From NCBI RefSeq assembly GCF_000204055.1, contig NW_006768810.1, positions 369,697 to 433,696 of the forward strand: a stretch of DNA of 64,000 nucleotides, written 5' to 3'. Below the pieces are notes generated by a model. It saw nothing but the letters and a program-made list of their open reading frames with translations, ran no database searches and was not told the origin of the DNA. This DNA is from Melampsora larici-populina 98AG31 (lineage: Eukaryota; Basidiomycota; Pucciniomycetes; Pucciniales; Melampsoraceae). Positions 1 to 11,880 of the stretch are shown piece by piece (position 1 is the first letter of the stretch; every line of letters starts with the position of its first letter). Position numbers and translations under genes: made by a program.

Positions 1-654
1 GAACAAAGTTTATGCTGTTTCAACGGTCTTGTTTCAAAAAAAAATGTAGTTTGTTTATCTTCAACACACTTTTTAAAGTTTTTCTCTCTTGTTGAACCCA
101 TAGCAGCAGAGATAAGTCACTTTGGGCCGAGGGTTCGGAGCCAGGAAACCTACCTACATATCTCTTACATATATGTAGATGTAACATAAGGTAACATATC
201 GGTAACATATCCCTTGTCCGGGTCCCGGCTGCGGAATCCAAACAACAACCGGCATGCAATCCCTTTCAGCAACTCATCACCATATCCTCGACTCATCACC
301 ACACTCTCCACTATCACGGCTCACCCATATCCTCGACTCATCACCACACTATCACCACGTAGAAAGCCTATCCATATCAACATCGGGGTTGATATGAATC
401 ATGTCAAGTTTACAATCAACAAACAATCAACAAACAAATTACGATTTCATCTTTCCGGCCGTTTGATTTCACCTACATCTTTACCTTCTCGGTTCATTCA
501 TCTCAAGCCTTTTGGATCAAGTTCATCTCACGTTGGCTATAAATCAACTGGCCCTTTCATCGATTCATCTCATCTCAAGGCTGTTCACACTCGTCTCATT
601 ACTCACCTCCCAATCATAAATCCACTTCGCCTCGTTATTGGTCTTCTTCTCCTG
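1..654. other. Gene-free left end
   Basis: No supported gene. The stretch contains short direct repeats of a tcaccacactctcc-like unit around 275-350 and CT-rich DNA leading into the tandem repeats that follow. It may be the subterminal part of the Harbinger element to the right, but I could not identify a terminal inverted repeat here. Confidence 0.4.
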
Positions 655-1020
655 TTCTTTCAAGATCCTTTTCAATCTTGCCTCGCCTTGCCTCGCTGCC
701 ATTAGTTCTTATCAAGTCTCGTTATTAGTTCTTTTCAATCAATTCTCGCCTCGCTACAGTTCTTTCAAGATCCTTTTCAATCCAGTCTCGTTATTAGTTC
801 TTATCAGTTCTTTCAAGATCCTTCTCAATCAATTCTCGCCTCGCTACAGTTCTTTCAAGATCCTTTTCAATCCAGTCTCGTTATTAGTTCTTATCCAGTC
901 TCGTTATTAGTTCTTATCAAGTCTTTCAAGATCCTTTTCAATCAAGTCTTGCCTCGCTACAGTTCTTTGAAGATCCTTTTCAATCCAGTCTTGTTATTAG
1001 TTCTTTTCAAGTCTTGCCTC
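655..1020. repeat. Degenerate tandem repeats upstream of the Myb-like gene
   Basis: A unit of about 23 bp (core ttctttcaagatcctttt) recurs at least six times, starting near 656, 762, 809, 849, 923 and 961. It is interleaved with a gtctcgttattagttctta unit. Open frames through here translate the repeat and are not genes. Confidence 0.8.
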
Positions 1021-1040
1021 GCCACTATCAGTTCTTTCAA

Positions 1041-1199
1041 GTCTCGTTATTGGACCTTCTCACGATCTTCTTCGATCAAATCAAGTCTCGTTATTGGACC
1101 TTCTCACAATCTTCTTCGATCAAATCAAGTCTTGTTATTGGACCTTCTCACGATCTTCTTCGATCAAATCAAGTCTCGTTATTGGACCTTCTCAACAGG
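1041..1199. repeat. 44-bp tandem repeat, about 3.5 copies, ending at the start codon
   Basis: The unit starting gtctcgttattggacctt recurs at 1041, 1085, 1129 and 1173, an exact 44-bp period with few substitutions. The last, shortened copy runs into the ATG at 1200. The array occupies the 5' leader or core promoter of the transposon gene, so copy number could change its expression (inference). Confidence 0.85.
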
Positions 1200-3799
1200 A
1201 TGCCTCCAAAGAAAACTCCCGTACTTACCAAAACTGGTGTGGTACGTCATTTGACCTTTCTGGATTGTAAGACTTCATACTGATGATGGTATCTTTTTCT
1301 GGATACATCTAGCCACAAAAGCCCCGTCGCACGAAAGCCCAAATTGCAGCACACTTGACTCTATGTGGGCAAGCTGTAAAAAGCAAGCAAACTCGAGCCG
1401 AGCTCAAACAATCTCTTCTGGCTGCAGAAGAAAGAGAACGTGCTGCAACCAAGGACACCAGTGGTCATCATCCAACTCCGGCGGCTTCAAAAGAAAGCTC
1501 TTCGGGATTGAAATCGAAATCGAAATCGAATTCAAAATCTCTAGTAATCCCATCAAAAGCTGACGAGATTGAAACTCCAAATTCTAGCTCTAACTCTGGT
1601 CCTGCTTTTCAACTAGCCAACTGGCAACACGTGGTTTCCGCCTTATCTCAACCAAAGTACCGTGAAGCAATCTTTGGTGGTGGCCGTCGAACCAATGTTA
1701 CGGGGTTACCTATGGGATCGATGTCTGTTCTCAAGCCATTAGCCCTCGAAATCAATGAAGCCTACAACAAACGTAATCACATCTTCAGTCGATCAAGATC
1801 CACACCGAATGGTTTACCAATGAGTCTCACCGGAAAAACTTTAAAACAACACCTAACTCGATACAAGGCCAGATACCAGGAGGTCAAGGCAATCATTAAA
1901 GGAACCGGGGCTGGGGTATCTGAACAAGATCTTGCAAAGCATGGTAGTCTGCAGGCGTATATAGAGAGCAAGTGCCCTTCCTTTAACGAGATGGATGCTC
2001 TGTTCAAAGACAAGGGCGATGTCGAGGCCTTTGCGATTGTGGACAGCGGACTACCTTCTCAACACGCAAAAGGTAACGACGAAGGATCCCCTTCCCCTTC
2101 CCCTTCCCCTTCCCCTTCCGAATACGAAACTACTCATGTATCCGATTCCGAGGACGGTCGGTTGGAAGAACAAAGCATACCTTCCTTCACTAGAAGCCCT
2201 GGGGAAATCTCTACCCCATCTAGTTCTCATCGCACAGCTTTGACTCAACAAGTCAATCAAGTACCTCTCTCTACCCCAGCTAGTTCTCATCTCACCACTT
2301 CAACTCAACAATTCAGTCAATTCGATCAATTCAATCAACTACCTCTCTCTACCCCTGCTAGTTCTCATCTCACAGCTTCTACTCAACAATTCGATCAACT
2401 ACCTCTCTCTACCCCTGCTAGTGCTCATCTCACAGCTTATAATCAACCACTAACCCTTGAACAACAACTTCAAGATGATCTATATTATTATCCGACCAGA
2501 AATGGACCAGACACAGCTCTCTATCCAAATGGACAAGCACCAGTAACTACGACAGCTCTCTATCCAAATGGACAAGCACCAGTAACTACGTACTTTCCCA
2601 ATTTACAAACTACAGCTTATGATCCAACTTCAACGATTTCAAATGCTACAATTACAAGCATGATTGACACCTTTCCTGCAGATTATAACTTTCCACCCCT
2701 GCCACCGCCAATCGAGCCTCGGGCTGACTATCACATTGATGCTTACATGATTGGTATCCCTGGAAATTTCTCTCCCACCACCTTTAACAACAACAACAAC
2801 AACAACGATATCACGGCTACTTCTCTCATCCCAGCCAATATTGATCCAATCCCAGCGCTAGAATTCAACAGTGAATCTGAAGGCACAGTGACACCGAAGG
2901 CAAAGAAATCAAAGACAGTCGCCAACATTGATCCAATCGAAATCGAAATCGACAGCAAAGCTGAAGACGCTTCTAGAAATGGAAAGATACCAAAGGGAAA
3001 GAAATCCAAAAAGAATCATTGTAAGTAATCCAAGCTCACAGCTAGTAGTACTACTGGTTTACTGATCTTAACCTTCCTACTTCGCAGGCGAGAGTGAGAC
3101 TGAAGAGGTTATTGAAAAACAACCAGCTTCAACCACTCAGAAGTCATCCAAGAAGAAACATTGTATGCGGAAATCGGATTCTCTCACAGCTCGAGAACGT
3201 GCTTTAGATTCTTCGACAAGCGATGATGATTCAGAAATTCTTGGCCCTTCCAAGAAGAGGGTGAAGCAAACGTCCCGCAAGTCCACTGGCCCAATCACAA
3301 CCATTGCCTCTCGTCCGATGCAACCTCTTCCTCCTATTGACTCTTTGGCAGTGCGAGCAAAGGATATCAAGAATCCAATTGCTCTCGCACTGATCACTAG
3401 CAGTGCGGATCGAAATAAGGAGGTCCAGGCTAACAACTTATATCGCCGTAACTTAGAGGAAACAAAACAAAAAGAAGCTGCAGCTGCAGAAGAAAAGAAA
3501 AGCCAAGAGGCAGTAGCTGCATTGGAATGGGAAAAAGTTAAGTTGCACAAGCAGGGCAAGCAAGCCCTAACAGCTGAACGTAGCAGGTTTGCTCGCAACC
3601 TTATCTTGGCTGGCAAAACTCCTCAAGAGCTTTCTGAATACCTTGCTGCAGTTTTTCCTCCTTCCGCTGGTTCTCGTTCTCCATCGCCTTCTGGTCCTCC
3701 AGTACCTTCGTAAGTCTATCCTTTTCCCATATTCTTATCCTCTCTATGTTTTCAACCAACTGATCAATTGATCGACTACTTTACAGGACATCTAAATGA
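1200..3799 (+). CDS. Harbinger-associated Myb/SANT-like DNA-binding protein
   Basis: Predicted four exons: 1200-1241, 1313-3020, 3088-3709 and 3787-3799, all with GT-AG borders and phases that close, giving 794 residues. The start MPPKKTPVLTKTGV lies directly after the tandem repeats. The segment coding FQLANWQHVVSALSQPKYRE onward is the conserved N-terminal part seen in Myb/SANT-like transposon partner proteins. It is followed by a long Ser/Thr/Gln-rich disordered region with internal repeats (LPLSTPASSHLT, ALYPNGQAPVTT), Lys-rich stretches that could be nuclear-localisation signals (KKSKKN, KKRVKQ), and a C-terminal Lys/Glu/Ala helix likely to form a coiled coil. It probably binds element ends for the neighbouring transposase. 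Family assignment rests on context and the trp-rich N-terminal block. Confidence 0.75.
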
Positions 3800-4518
3800 T
3801 GCCTTACCATAACCAACAAATCAATAACCAATTGGCCTTGTTATGTTCGATCCTTCCAACTCGTTAGACTTAAACCAACAAATCAAATTGAATCAAACCA
3901 AAGATTCAAATGAAATCAAATCACCTTATTCTCGTTGGACTCAGCCTCTCATGATGCAACTCAAATTGATCCTTTAGACTCAAACGCTTCTCATTTCAAT
4001 TTTATTCAATCTTTTTGTTTCTTATTGATCTGATCTGATCTGATCTGAACTGATCTGAACTGAGTTCAAGGTCTTTCAACTTGTCTACATTTGATATGTT
4101 TTTTTTTACTGTTTGATTTTTTTGACTAAATCAATTCCCCGTTGTTTTTCCTTTTGATTCTTGATTTCCTTCGCTCAAGTTCTTTGAAGTTGTATTTGTG
4201 AGATACACTAACTGTTGTCGTAGTTCTCTATGCTTATGCCTATTATGCCTATGCCTATGCCTATGCCTCCTTTCTCTTTTCCCTTGTAGCGTTGCAATAT
4301 TACAAAACTTGCCTGATATAAAATTGAAATGAAATTGCCTCTATACAATTATACAATACAACAAGAGAGAGAAAACATGCTCATCTAAAAAGACCACCAA
4401 ATAAAAACTTCGAAGATAAAAATGCTCATCTAAAAAATAAAAACTTCTAAGATAGAAATGCTCATCTAAAAAACCTACCAAAGAAAAACTTCGAAGATAA
4501 AACAACAGTTAAACTTGA
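3800..4518. other. Intergenic between the convergent transposon genes, with tandem repeats
   Basis: No gene. It holds simple repeats (gatctgatct near 4030; tgcctatgcctatgcc near 4240) and, at about 4377-4502, roughly three copies of a 45-bp unit containing atgctcatctaaaaa and aaaacttcgaagataaaa, just downstream of the transposase stop codon. Confidence 0.7.
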
Positions 4519-5965
4519 TCACGCAAGGCAAGGATCAACTATTGGTAGGACCCCACTTTCCCAATTGTAGGCAACCGCATGATCCCGCACTTGCTCCCTT
4601 TTTGAACGGCCTCTTTCAGTAGCTTCCGCACCGCGAGCAAAAGGGATGTGAAAACCATCCAAAACTCCATCAGGGTTGTCTTCGATGATTGGCTCAATAA
4701 GATCATCCCATGTGTTGCCAAGATTAGCAAGCATTTTATGAAGGATGACACAACACTTGATCCAATCGAGTATATGTATCATATCTTCTTTCTTATCTAA
4801 TCTAAGTCGAAGGCCTTGTAGCGAGGCCCATCTCCCTTTCAAAATGCCAATACAGTGCTCATTACGAACACGCGCCTTGGCCACACACCAGTTAAATTCT
4901 CGATTTCGGTCAACTTCGGCAGCTGGTCCTTTGTAAGAAGGTACCACGGTTTCTGATGCAACGTAGGCTGAATCAGCCACGATGTATTCACCTAATTACA
5001 GAAGAATCCATCAGCCCAAGTTTTAAAAACAGATTCGAATTAAAATTGTACTCACCTGGCGAGAAATAATTTTCGGGATGTGCTGCCAGATCAGTCTTTC
5101 CGTAGACTGTCCTATTGCAGCAAGAACCGGGCCAGCCTGCGTAGAGATAAGTGATACGCCGATCACAATCACAAATGATTTGCGCATTGATTGAGTAGGC
5201 GTGTTTTCGGTCAAAGAAGACCTCTCCATCAACACCAGGCCTTTGATACAAAGGGATTGTGGTCCCGTCTACAAATCCAACACACTTAGGGAATCCATCG
5301 TGCTTCAAAACAGCTGAAATAGCCTTCCGTCGATCCGCTGATGGCCATGTTAAGTAATGATCACCTCTTTCGAGGATTGCCGCAATCACTCGCCAACTGC
5401 ACTTGATGACCTGACCACGGCTAACCTTGTAGTTACGTGAGAACCGGCCTACTGATGCTCCATTTCCATTACTACCTAGCCGTTCCAGAGTGATAGCTAA
5501 TTTCTTCTCAATTGGGGGTTGAGGGTTATTGCTGTTCGACAGAAAGCTGGGATGGTCCTGAATAAGGTTCTTCAAGGCTTCAAAACCTTCAGGAGTGGTA
5601 CGCATGGCTTGTTGGAAATCTGTGCGACGATCCCGAAGCATGTCGTGTAGGTTGAATGGAGAGGCGTGAGGCGCTTTGTACCGTGGAACAAGATATTGAG
5701 TCTCGCTGACCCAAGCAAGTAGCTCAGCTAGTTCATTTTCGTGATTGTAAACCTGATCATATAGCTCGGCTTCTTCGGGATCGTCAGGATACAAGAGCTG
5801 GCCATCGGTAGGGAAGTCAGGCTCCTCGCCGTCGTATATCGCGAAGTCATTCATTGACTCTAGGTGTTCCCACACACAGGCCAGGGTGAGATCACGGACG
5901 GTTTGAGCACGTTCGGAGATTTGTGGCATCACAGAAATTGAAGATGATGACAAAAAGTTGTTCAA
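4519..5965 (-). CDS. PIF/Harbinger DDE transposase
   Basis: Two exons, 5965-5056 and 4991-4519, joined over a 64-nt GT-AG intron, give 460 residues with no disruption. The catalytic triad is visible: first D in FVDGTTIPLY (about residue 233), second D in IVADSAY (about 310) and E in RNEHCIGILKGRW (about 348). The N-terminal half has an acidic segment followed by a predicted helix-turn-helix region (NYKVSRGQVIKCSWRV). The enzyme cuts and pastes the element in the nucleus. The start could instead be the internal Met at 5929. It faces the Myb-like gene tail to tail, the usual Harbinger arrangement. Confidence 0.92.
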
Positions 5966-6363
5966 GGATATGGGTCAATTTGATGAACCCTTCCTTGGTT
6001 TTCTCCGTTCCTTTTTCTCAATTTGTTTCTCTTTTCTTTTCAAACTGTCTCAAAACTCTTCATCTTAGCCTTTTTTGATAATTTCCTTTGCAAAATTCAA
6101 CGGTCATTTTTTTTTGTTCAGTTCTTTTCACATTTTCTGGTTCTTTGGATGAAATTCACCGGCCTCATCTTTTTTTAACTCCTTCTTAAGCGTTGGTACC
6201 TTGTCTCAAGGGTGGTATTTTTTTATTATAAGTCACTCAAAACTTATATATAAACCCGTTTTCGGACCGCTCGCACACTTTATAAGCATCATGAAGACTT
6301 AAAATGTGGACCGTGAGTTTAAAAAAAATCGCTCGGGATTTTTGACTTGAACTCCCCTAATTA
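5966..6363. other. AT-rich upstream region of the transposase
   Basis: No coding signal. It should contain the transposase promoter and the right end of the Harbinger element, but no inverted repeat matching the left flank was found. Confidence 0.4.
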
Positions 6364-8714
6364 CGGTGTACGTATAGACTCATACCGACATATAAACATG
6401 ACATGGGTTAAACATGTAATTTTTCCATGTCATGTTGAGTCAAAATTCATCGCAAGCCAAAAACCGTACGACATGACTCATACCGACACACATCGACATG
6501 GATTTTGTTTCCAAATCCCGTGTGGTAACATGAGTCATGCGGATGGTCTGATGGCGACAAGTGTCATACCGACAAACAACATCACACTGTATCACATCTA
6601 ATAGCTTTACCCGATTCACCACCGGTACATAGGTTGCAATATATGCCTTCTCTGGAGTAAAGTACCTTTTAAATCATCAACCATTCCTTCTCTCACTTTG
6701 GTTTCTTTGGGTAAGTATTTCAACTCCTTCTATCTTTGAATTACTCACAATATTCAACTTGGAACTCATCAATTTTCCATCAAAAGTCCCTTGCTTTTCT
6801 GTTCTCTTGCTCAGGTTTAGATTCCTCTTCTCGGTCCCACCCCCTTTCAATCCATTTGTGATTTCTCAACAAACAATGCTTTAACCTTTTTTAGTGATTA
6901 GACATGAAAACAATTTCATTTTCAATTGATAAATCGATTGTTTCCATTTGATTCAATCCAAATCAATAGTTTTCATCTGATTCGATCAAAATCAATCGTT
7001 TTCATCCAATTCAATCAAAATCAATCGATTTCATCCGATTCGATCGAAATCAATCGTTTTCATCCGATTCAATCAAGATCAATCATCTCCAGACTCCATC
7101 CATCTGATTCAATGAAAATCAATCGTCTCCATCTGATTCACCTGTAATCAATCATCTCAACAGCTCATCATCCAATCAAACCAAATTAGATTGAATCTTT
7201 AGTTCCTAATTAAATCAAGCAATCTCATTGATTAAATTCAAAACACTTCATTTCAATTTCTTCAAAGTAATCCAACTTTGTTATCTTTAGATTTATCTAT
7301 CTAAATCATGAGAATGATGTGAGATAAAACTTAATTCTTTCTTCCATGATGGGAAGTCTCACAGGCCAATTTGATAGAGGATGGAATTGGATCTTGCATG
7401 TTCATTCTTCACTATGTGAATGCGGAACTACTTGATCTCACCAATGCCATTCCTCTATCAAATTGGTTTTGGATCATGATGATGTATGGTCACTGCTGAG
7501 GTTTAACTGTACTTGTCCTCCCCAAGACTGGGTTGGCTTCACGCACCAGAATCTTGTGGGTAGGGTTCGACACAGACCTTATGCAAGCCTAGTCATCATT
7601 ATCCAAGTGTGGGATGGACACTGAAAGTGGGTTGCTGTCTTGAACTATTACCAAAAAAATCAAAAAAAAAAGAAATCAATCCGCTTTTGTAGCTAATGCA
7701 ATTCAACCTGTGAATGGAACATCAAAAATGAGGAAGCCTTTGACAACTACTATCACTCATGAAAAATCAATTGTTTAAAAGTTGAAAACAATCAAATTGA
7801 AAAATTGAATCCTGCTTCTAATGAACAAAAAGTTCAATTGTTCAGATTTGCTTGGCTCGTTTTCCTTTTTTAGTAATTTTTCTTTCATTACTTGTACAAA
7901 AATCAACAAAAGATTTGATTTGGTATATAATTCAAATGATGATGATATACATTCAATTTTATCTTAGCATGTATTATATTGCAATTCAAGCAAATTTCCT
8001 TCAATTGAAGATGGCCTTGTAGCTGTTTTTCTACTTCTTGGTCTATGTATTCAGTTTGATTTGATTTGTTTTCTTTGTTTTACTCAGAAAATTTCAAAGG
8101 AATTGAATAAAAACATTGAGATTTTAAAGTTGATGATTGTTTACATAGCCAGAGGAAGCAAGTTTTTCAACAAGTCAAAAGGTGAAATGGATTTGACTAC
8201 TTTTGTTGTATCAAAATGAGCAATTCTGTGAGTTATCAGCTCTCACAAGTGATTGATCAAGAGAACTGCAAGAAACATGATAGGCTATAGAATTGATCTT
8301 TCTTTAACAGCTTTTATCATTTCTTATTGATCTTTGGTCATCAATTCTACTTTACTAAATTGAATATAATTCAATTTGTGGTTGTGAATTCATTTTGTTG
8401 CTTTGTTTGATTCTGTTGTGTTATGAAAGATGAAAAGGAAATATGTACTCAAAAAATTGGATTGATTATAGAGACATTTACATTTGGTGTCATGTTGTGT
8501 CAGTATGGCACTTCCCGGATGGTATGTTGTATGAGATGACTCATGTTACGACACGGTTTTTTTGAATCAAAAATCCATGTCAATGTGTGTCGGTATGAGT
8601 CATGTCGGACGGTTTTTGGCTCGGAGATGAATTTTGACCAAACATGACATGAAAAAATTACATGTGGAATCCATGTCATGTTTATATGTCGGTATGAGTC
8701 TACACGTATTCCAT
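6364..8714. mobile_element. Gene-less DNA element with long (about 230-bp) terminal inverted repeats
   Basis: The sequence from about 6370 to 6600 reappears inverted at about 8480-8707. Both begin acgtRtagactcatacc (read inward) and share gacatataaacatgacat, ccaaaaaccgt and catgactcataccgacac. Arms are diverged but alignable over more than 200 bp. The arms themselves carry a repeated motif, actcataccgaca, about three times each. No transposase frame lies between them, so the copy is non-autonomous. I could not define a clean target duplication. The superfamily is unknown; long TIRs would suit a Mutator-like origin (inference). Confidence 0.75.
6926..7160. repeat. Degenerate tandem repeat of a 25-30-bp unit
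   Basis: Roughly nine units of the type catctgattcaatcaaaa-tcaatcg, inside the long-TIR element. The open frame across it encodes only repeat-derived sequence. Confidence 0.7.
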
Positions 8715-8827
8715 ACCTAATGAACCTATCATTCTTGGTCTTACTTTGATTTGATTGAGTAAAAGGACCGAGTGGAAAGATGTGGCGGATCAGGTCGGAG
8801 CAGTCGATGAAGTGAGATCCGACTTGT

Positions 8828-8836
8828 ATGGTGAGT
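8828..8836. repeat. Target site duplication, left copy (atggtgagt)
   Basis: The nine bases atggtgagt directly abut the left TIR and recur exactly at 15740-15748 directly after the right TIR. Confidence 0.88.
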
Positions 8837-9062
8837 CAAACTTAACAAAGTCCCTCGCGCCAAAGGCCCGAGGCTTGAGCGAGGGACTTACGGCTAAAAA
8901 CCGATTTCTCGCGTGAGAAGTCGCCTGTATTGCCTCAAAAAACGCTACTTCGAGCTGCTTGCTTTGTTTCTAAATACACAGGCCTCGAGGTAAAATAAAA
9001 AGATGACAGCCAAGGTTCATTACATATGATCCATTTTCAAGCTCCTCAAAATCTTGTCTAGA
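8837..9062 (+). repeat. Left terminal inverted repeat of the helicase element
   Basis: Matches the reverse complement of 15525-15739 nearly base for base. The main difference is an insertion of about 13 bp (cccgaggcttgag) near position 8867. The outer part holds an internal hairpin (ccctcgcg...cgaggg). Confidence 0.92.
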
Positions 9063-9276
9063 TGTCAAGATGCAGGAGCTTCACTACAGCTGATGTCCTA
9101 AAGCCAGCTTAAACCGCTGCGGCGGCAAAAAATGCCAACTTCCAATCAAGATCGTTCAACCACAAGTTGAAACTGTAGTTTGACGCGTCCCATATTTTTA
9201 CGCGGTGTGAATTTTAACCAAAAACTACGCACACTTCCTTGATTTTTGCTTTAATCATCTTCTTGCACTGAATCAA

Positions 9277-11880
9277 ATGTCACGTCTGACTCGCAGCCAG
9301 GCAAATTCCCTTCGAGCTCAACAATCAAAGATAACTCAGACTGTCACGCGGATCCCGGTCAAGCCGCTTCCTATTGGCAACCTCGCCAAGGCAAGCCAAG
9401 TCAAACAAGCACAAGAGGCTCGCAGGGTGTTCCTAGAGCGATTTAACTTTCCAGCGCGTGAACTACAGATAGACACAACTGTCAGTCTCTTGAATAAGAA
9501 GACAACATTTCTTCTGGCGGGTACAGGATATGGGAAGAGTCGCATACCCGAGCTGTTTCAAAATTTGCATACAGACGGAGTGGTACTCATCATTTGCCCG
9601 TTGGATGCCCTTGGCGATGACCAGGTCATATTCAAATGTTCTTTTCACAGTCTGATTGAAGCTGAAATGAATATAAATGGGGATGTAGGTGCTGGAGAAG
9701 CAAAAAGTACACGAGTCAGCAATTAACTTGACGTCTAAAACAATCACAAAAGATGTTACCAACGATATATTACTAGGAAAATACCAATATGTTTATCTTG
9801 TAAGTTTAGTTATTTGGTCTCAGAAAAACACAAGTAACTTACTCGAAAAACATTTCAGAGTCCAGAAATTGCTCTCACCAACCGTCTATTTAAGAAGCTA
9901 TGGCAAAATCCCATATTCCAGTCTCGCTTGATCCTCAAAGTTGTCGATGAGGCCCATATGATCTGCACATGGGGACTTGTCGAGTCCGGAAAGGCAAAGA
10001 CATGTATCAGCCATCTTAAGATCCAGGACAAAGGATCTTTCCGACCTCACTATGGAAAATTGGCCCGGCGTTTCTTGGCCACAGATGATGTTCCTCTGCT
10101 CTTGATGTCAGCAACCTGCCGACCACAAGCAATCGAGGCAATTCTAGAAAATCTTCAAATCAAAAGAGAGGATGTTCAGTTTTATCATGGCGAGCTCGTT
10201 CGACCGGAGATTCGTTTGATTCGGCGAACTTTTAAGCAGCCTCTCAATGCTTCACTTCGAGGCCTTTTTTCGGATGAATCACAGGTTCCAACCGCATCAA
10301 TTCCTCCTTCTCTGATATACGCAGGCACGCAGAATGCTACACTGGATTACGTCAAAATCATTTGCCAAGCGCGCGGCCGCCAGGACCTTGCCTCCGATGG
10401 TTTGAATGAATTTGCGCGACGGTACCACGCGTCGACAGGTCGTTCGGATAAGTTGGAAACTGTTAAATCGTTTGTTGAAGACAAACTGGCCGTGATCTGC
10501 TGCACACTGGCGTTAGGATTAGGCCAGAATTGGCATCGTGTGCGGCGTGTGGTTGTTGTTGGTCGACAGGATCCAGCAAATGTGATTCAGATGGTCGGGA
10601 GGGCCGGTCGTGATGGTCGGCGAGGACTGGGTATCATGCTGGTTGAGTCTCAGAGGAGTCGCTCAAAGAACACTGTTGCAGACTTCAAAAACACCCGAGC
10701 AATGTCTGATGATGATCGCATGGATGTGTTTGCTATTACACCAGTTTGTCTTCGAGTGGCACTGGCAGTTGATCTTGAGTGAGTTTTATCACTAGTGGAA
10801 TACTCCTGTGTCAAACACATGCTGATTATTGAATTACGCACTAGGCACGGTTGGATCCCTCTGACAAAAGAACAACCTGAGGTGGCAGGCGAGCATGCTC
10901 GCCAAAAGGCAGAAGGAATGCCACCTTGCGACTGCTCGAACTGCCTTCCTGAGGAGGCAGACGCTATCTGGCTGCTTCAACCTCACCTCACCTCTGAAGA
11001 TTTGGATGAAGCTCTCAAGATGGATATCATCGAGCTCAGAAAACTATTAGCGGGGTGCCCAGCCGTTCCGAATGGTCATCAAGAGAATTCCTCTTGGGTT
11101 CCAAAGCGTGTGGAAAAGAATGATCTCATTCGGGACAACCCTGCCGGATCAAACCTTGTACATGAACTTCAAAAGTCTTTCTCAGAACTGTTTCATCAAA
11201 ACTTTGCTGAATCGGGTGATATCACACCCGAACACCTCTTTTCCGAAGATCTGGCTTTGGAATTGACCAAAAATGTTGGAGACATGGAAGAACCAACATT
11301 CTTTGATCAAATTCTAGGCTCAGAAGTGCTTGAACAGCAGTACCAACGCTTCTCGGACTGCATCAAACAATGGAAATCCGGCTTGGACAAATCTCACGAG
11401 CTTTGGTACCGGAAAGATATCACTGCAGCTCGCCAATCTAAACCGAAGCCTTTTGTTCCTACGTCAATTGAGGGAGCCAAGCTCGAGAAAGACCGACAAG
11501 AAAAAGCTAAAATTGAAAAAAAACATCGAGATGATGCGATCAAACAGGAAAAGGCCATAATCAAGGCTCAGAAACAACAAATGAAGGCACAGGATCAAGC
11601 ACGGAAAAAGGCAAATTCGAAGAGTCTCAATAAACGTGTCCCCCCTGGGGAACAAAGTGGGGAGGTATCCGAAAAAGATGGAAAGAGACGTAAAAGCGAG
11701 TCAGAGGTAAATTTGATCATTTCGATTTTATGTTGCATGTACACTGATAAAATTAATTTATATCAGATTGATCTCCTTCATCCACCACTGGGTCCTCATC
11801 TTCCTCCCCTGCCTGACCCGAAATTTGCCCACCCCATCGGAATCGAGAGCCTTGACCCAAGGCTTTTTCGGTCCGAATAG
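9277..11880 (+). CDS. RecQ-like DEAH helicase of the TIR element
   Basis: Predicted five exons (9277-9624, 9689-9799, 9859-10778, 10845-11706, 11767-11880) give 784 residues with all phases closing. Helicase motifs in order: Walker A GTGYGKS (82-88), CPLDALGDDQ (motif Ia region), DEAH (183-186, in VVDEAHMICTWG), LMSAT (235-239), motif V TLALGLGQNWHRVRRVV and motif VI QMVGRAGRDG (397-406). A Cys cluster CDCSNC (about 488-493) follows, as in RecQ zinc regions. After it come an acidic helical region and a Lys/Glu coiled coil ending in KRRKSESE, a possible nuclear signal. No HRDC domain, Rep or RPA region is seen, so this is not a Helitron. It should unwind DNA with ATP. All motifs look intact. 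Its last exon overlaps the opposite gene. Confidence 0.88.

Larger units (their letters stand above)
1200..5965. mobile_element. PIF/Harbinger DNA transposon (two-gene core; ends unresolved)
   Basis: Two convergent genes form the standard Harbinger pair: a Myb/SANT-like DNA-binding protein on + (1200-3799) and a DDE_Tnp_4-type transposase on - (4519-5965). In this superfamily the Myb-like protein assists the transposase at the element ends, and insertion duplicates 3 bp (TWA). Both reading frames are open after splicing, so the copy may be recent. I found no convincing terminal inverted repeats. The element presumably extends beyond both genes, and the tandem repeats at 655-1199 may be subterminal repeats. 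Confidence 0.8.

Noticed and set aside
2051..2290. Minus-strand frame with an Arg-Gly repeat
   Set aside because: It is the antisense shadow of the cttccc repeat in the Myb-like gene.
9277..11880. Telomere-linked RecQ helicase gene
   Set aside because: No telomeric repeats or chromosome-end context; the gene lies inside a defined TIR element between ordinary genes.
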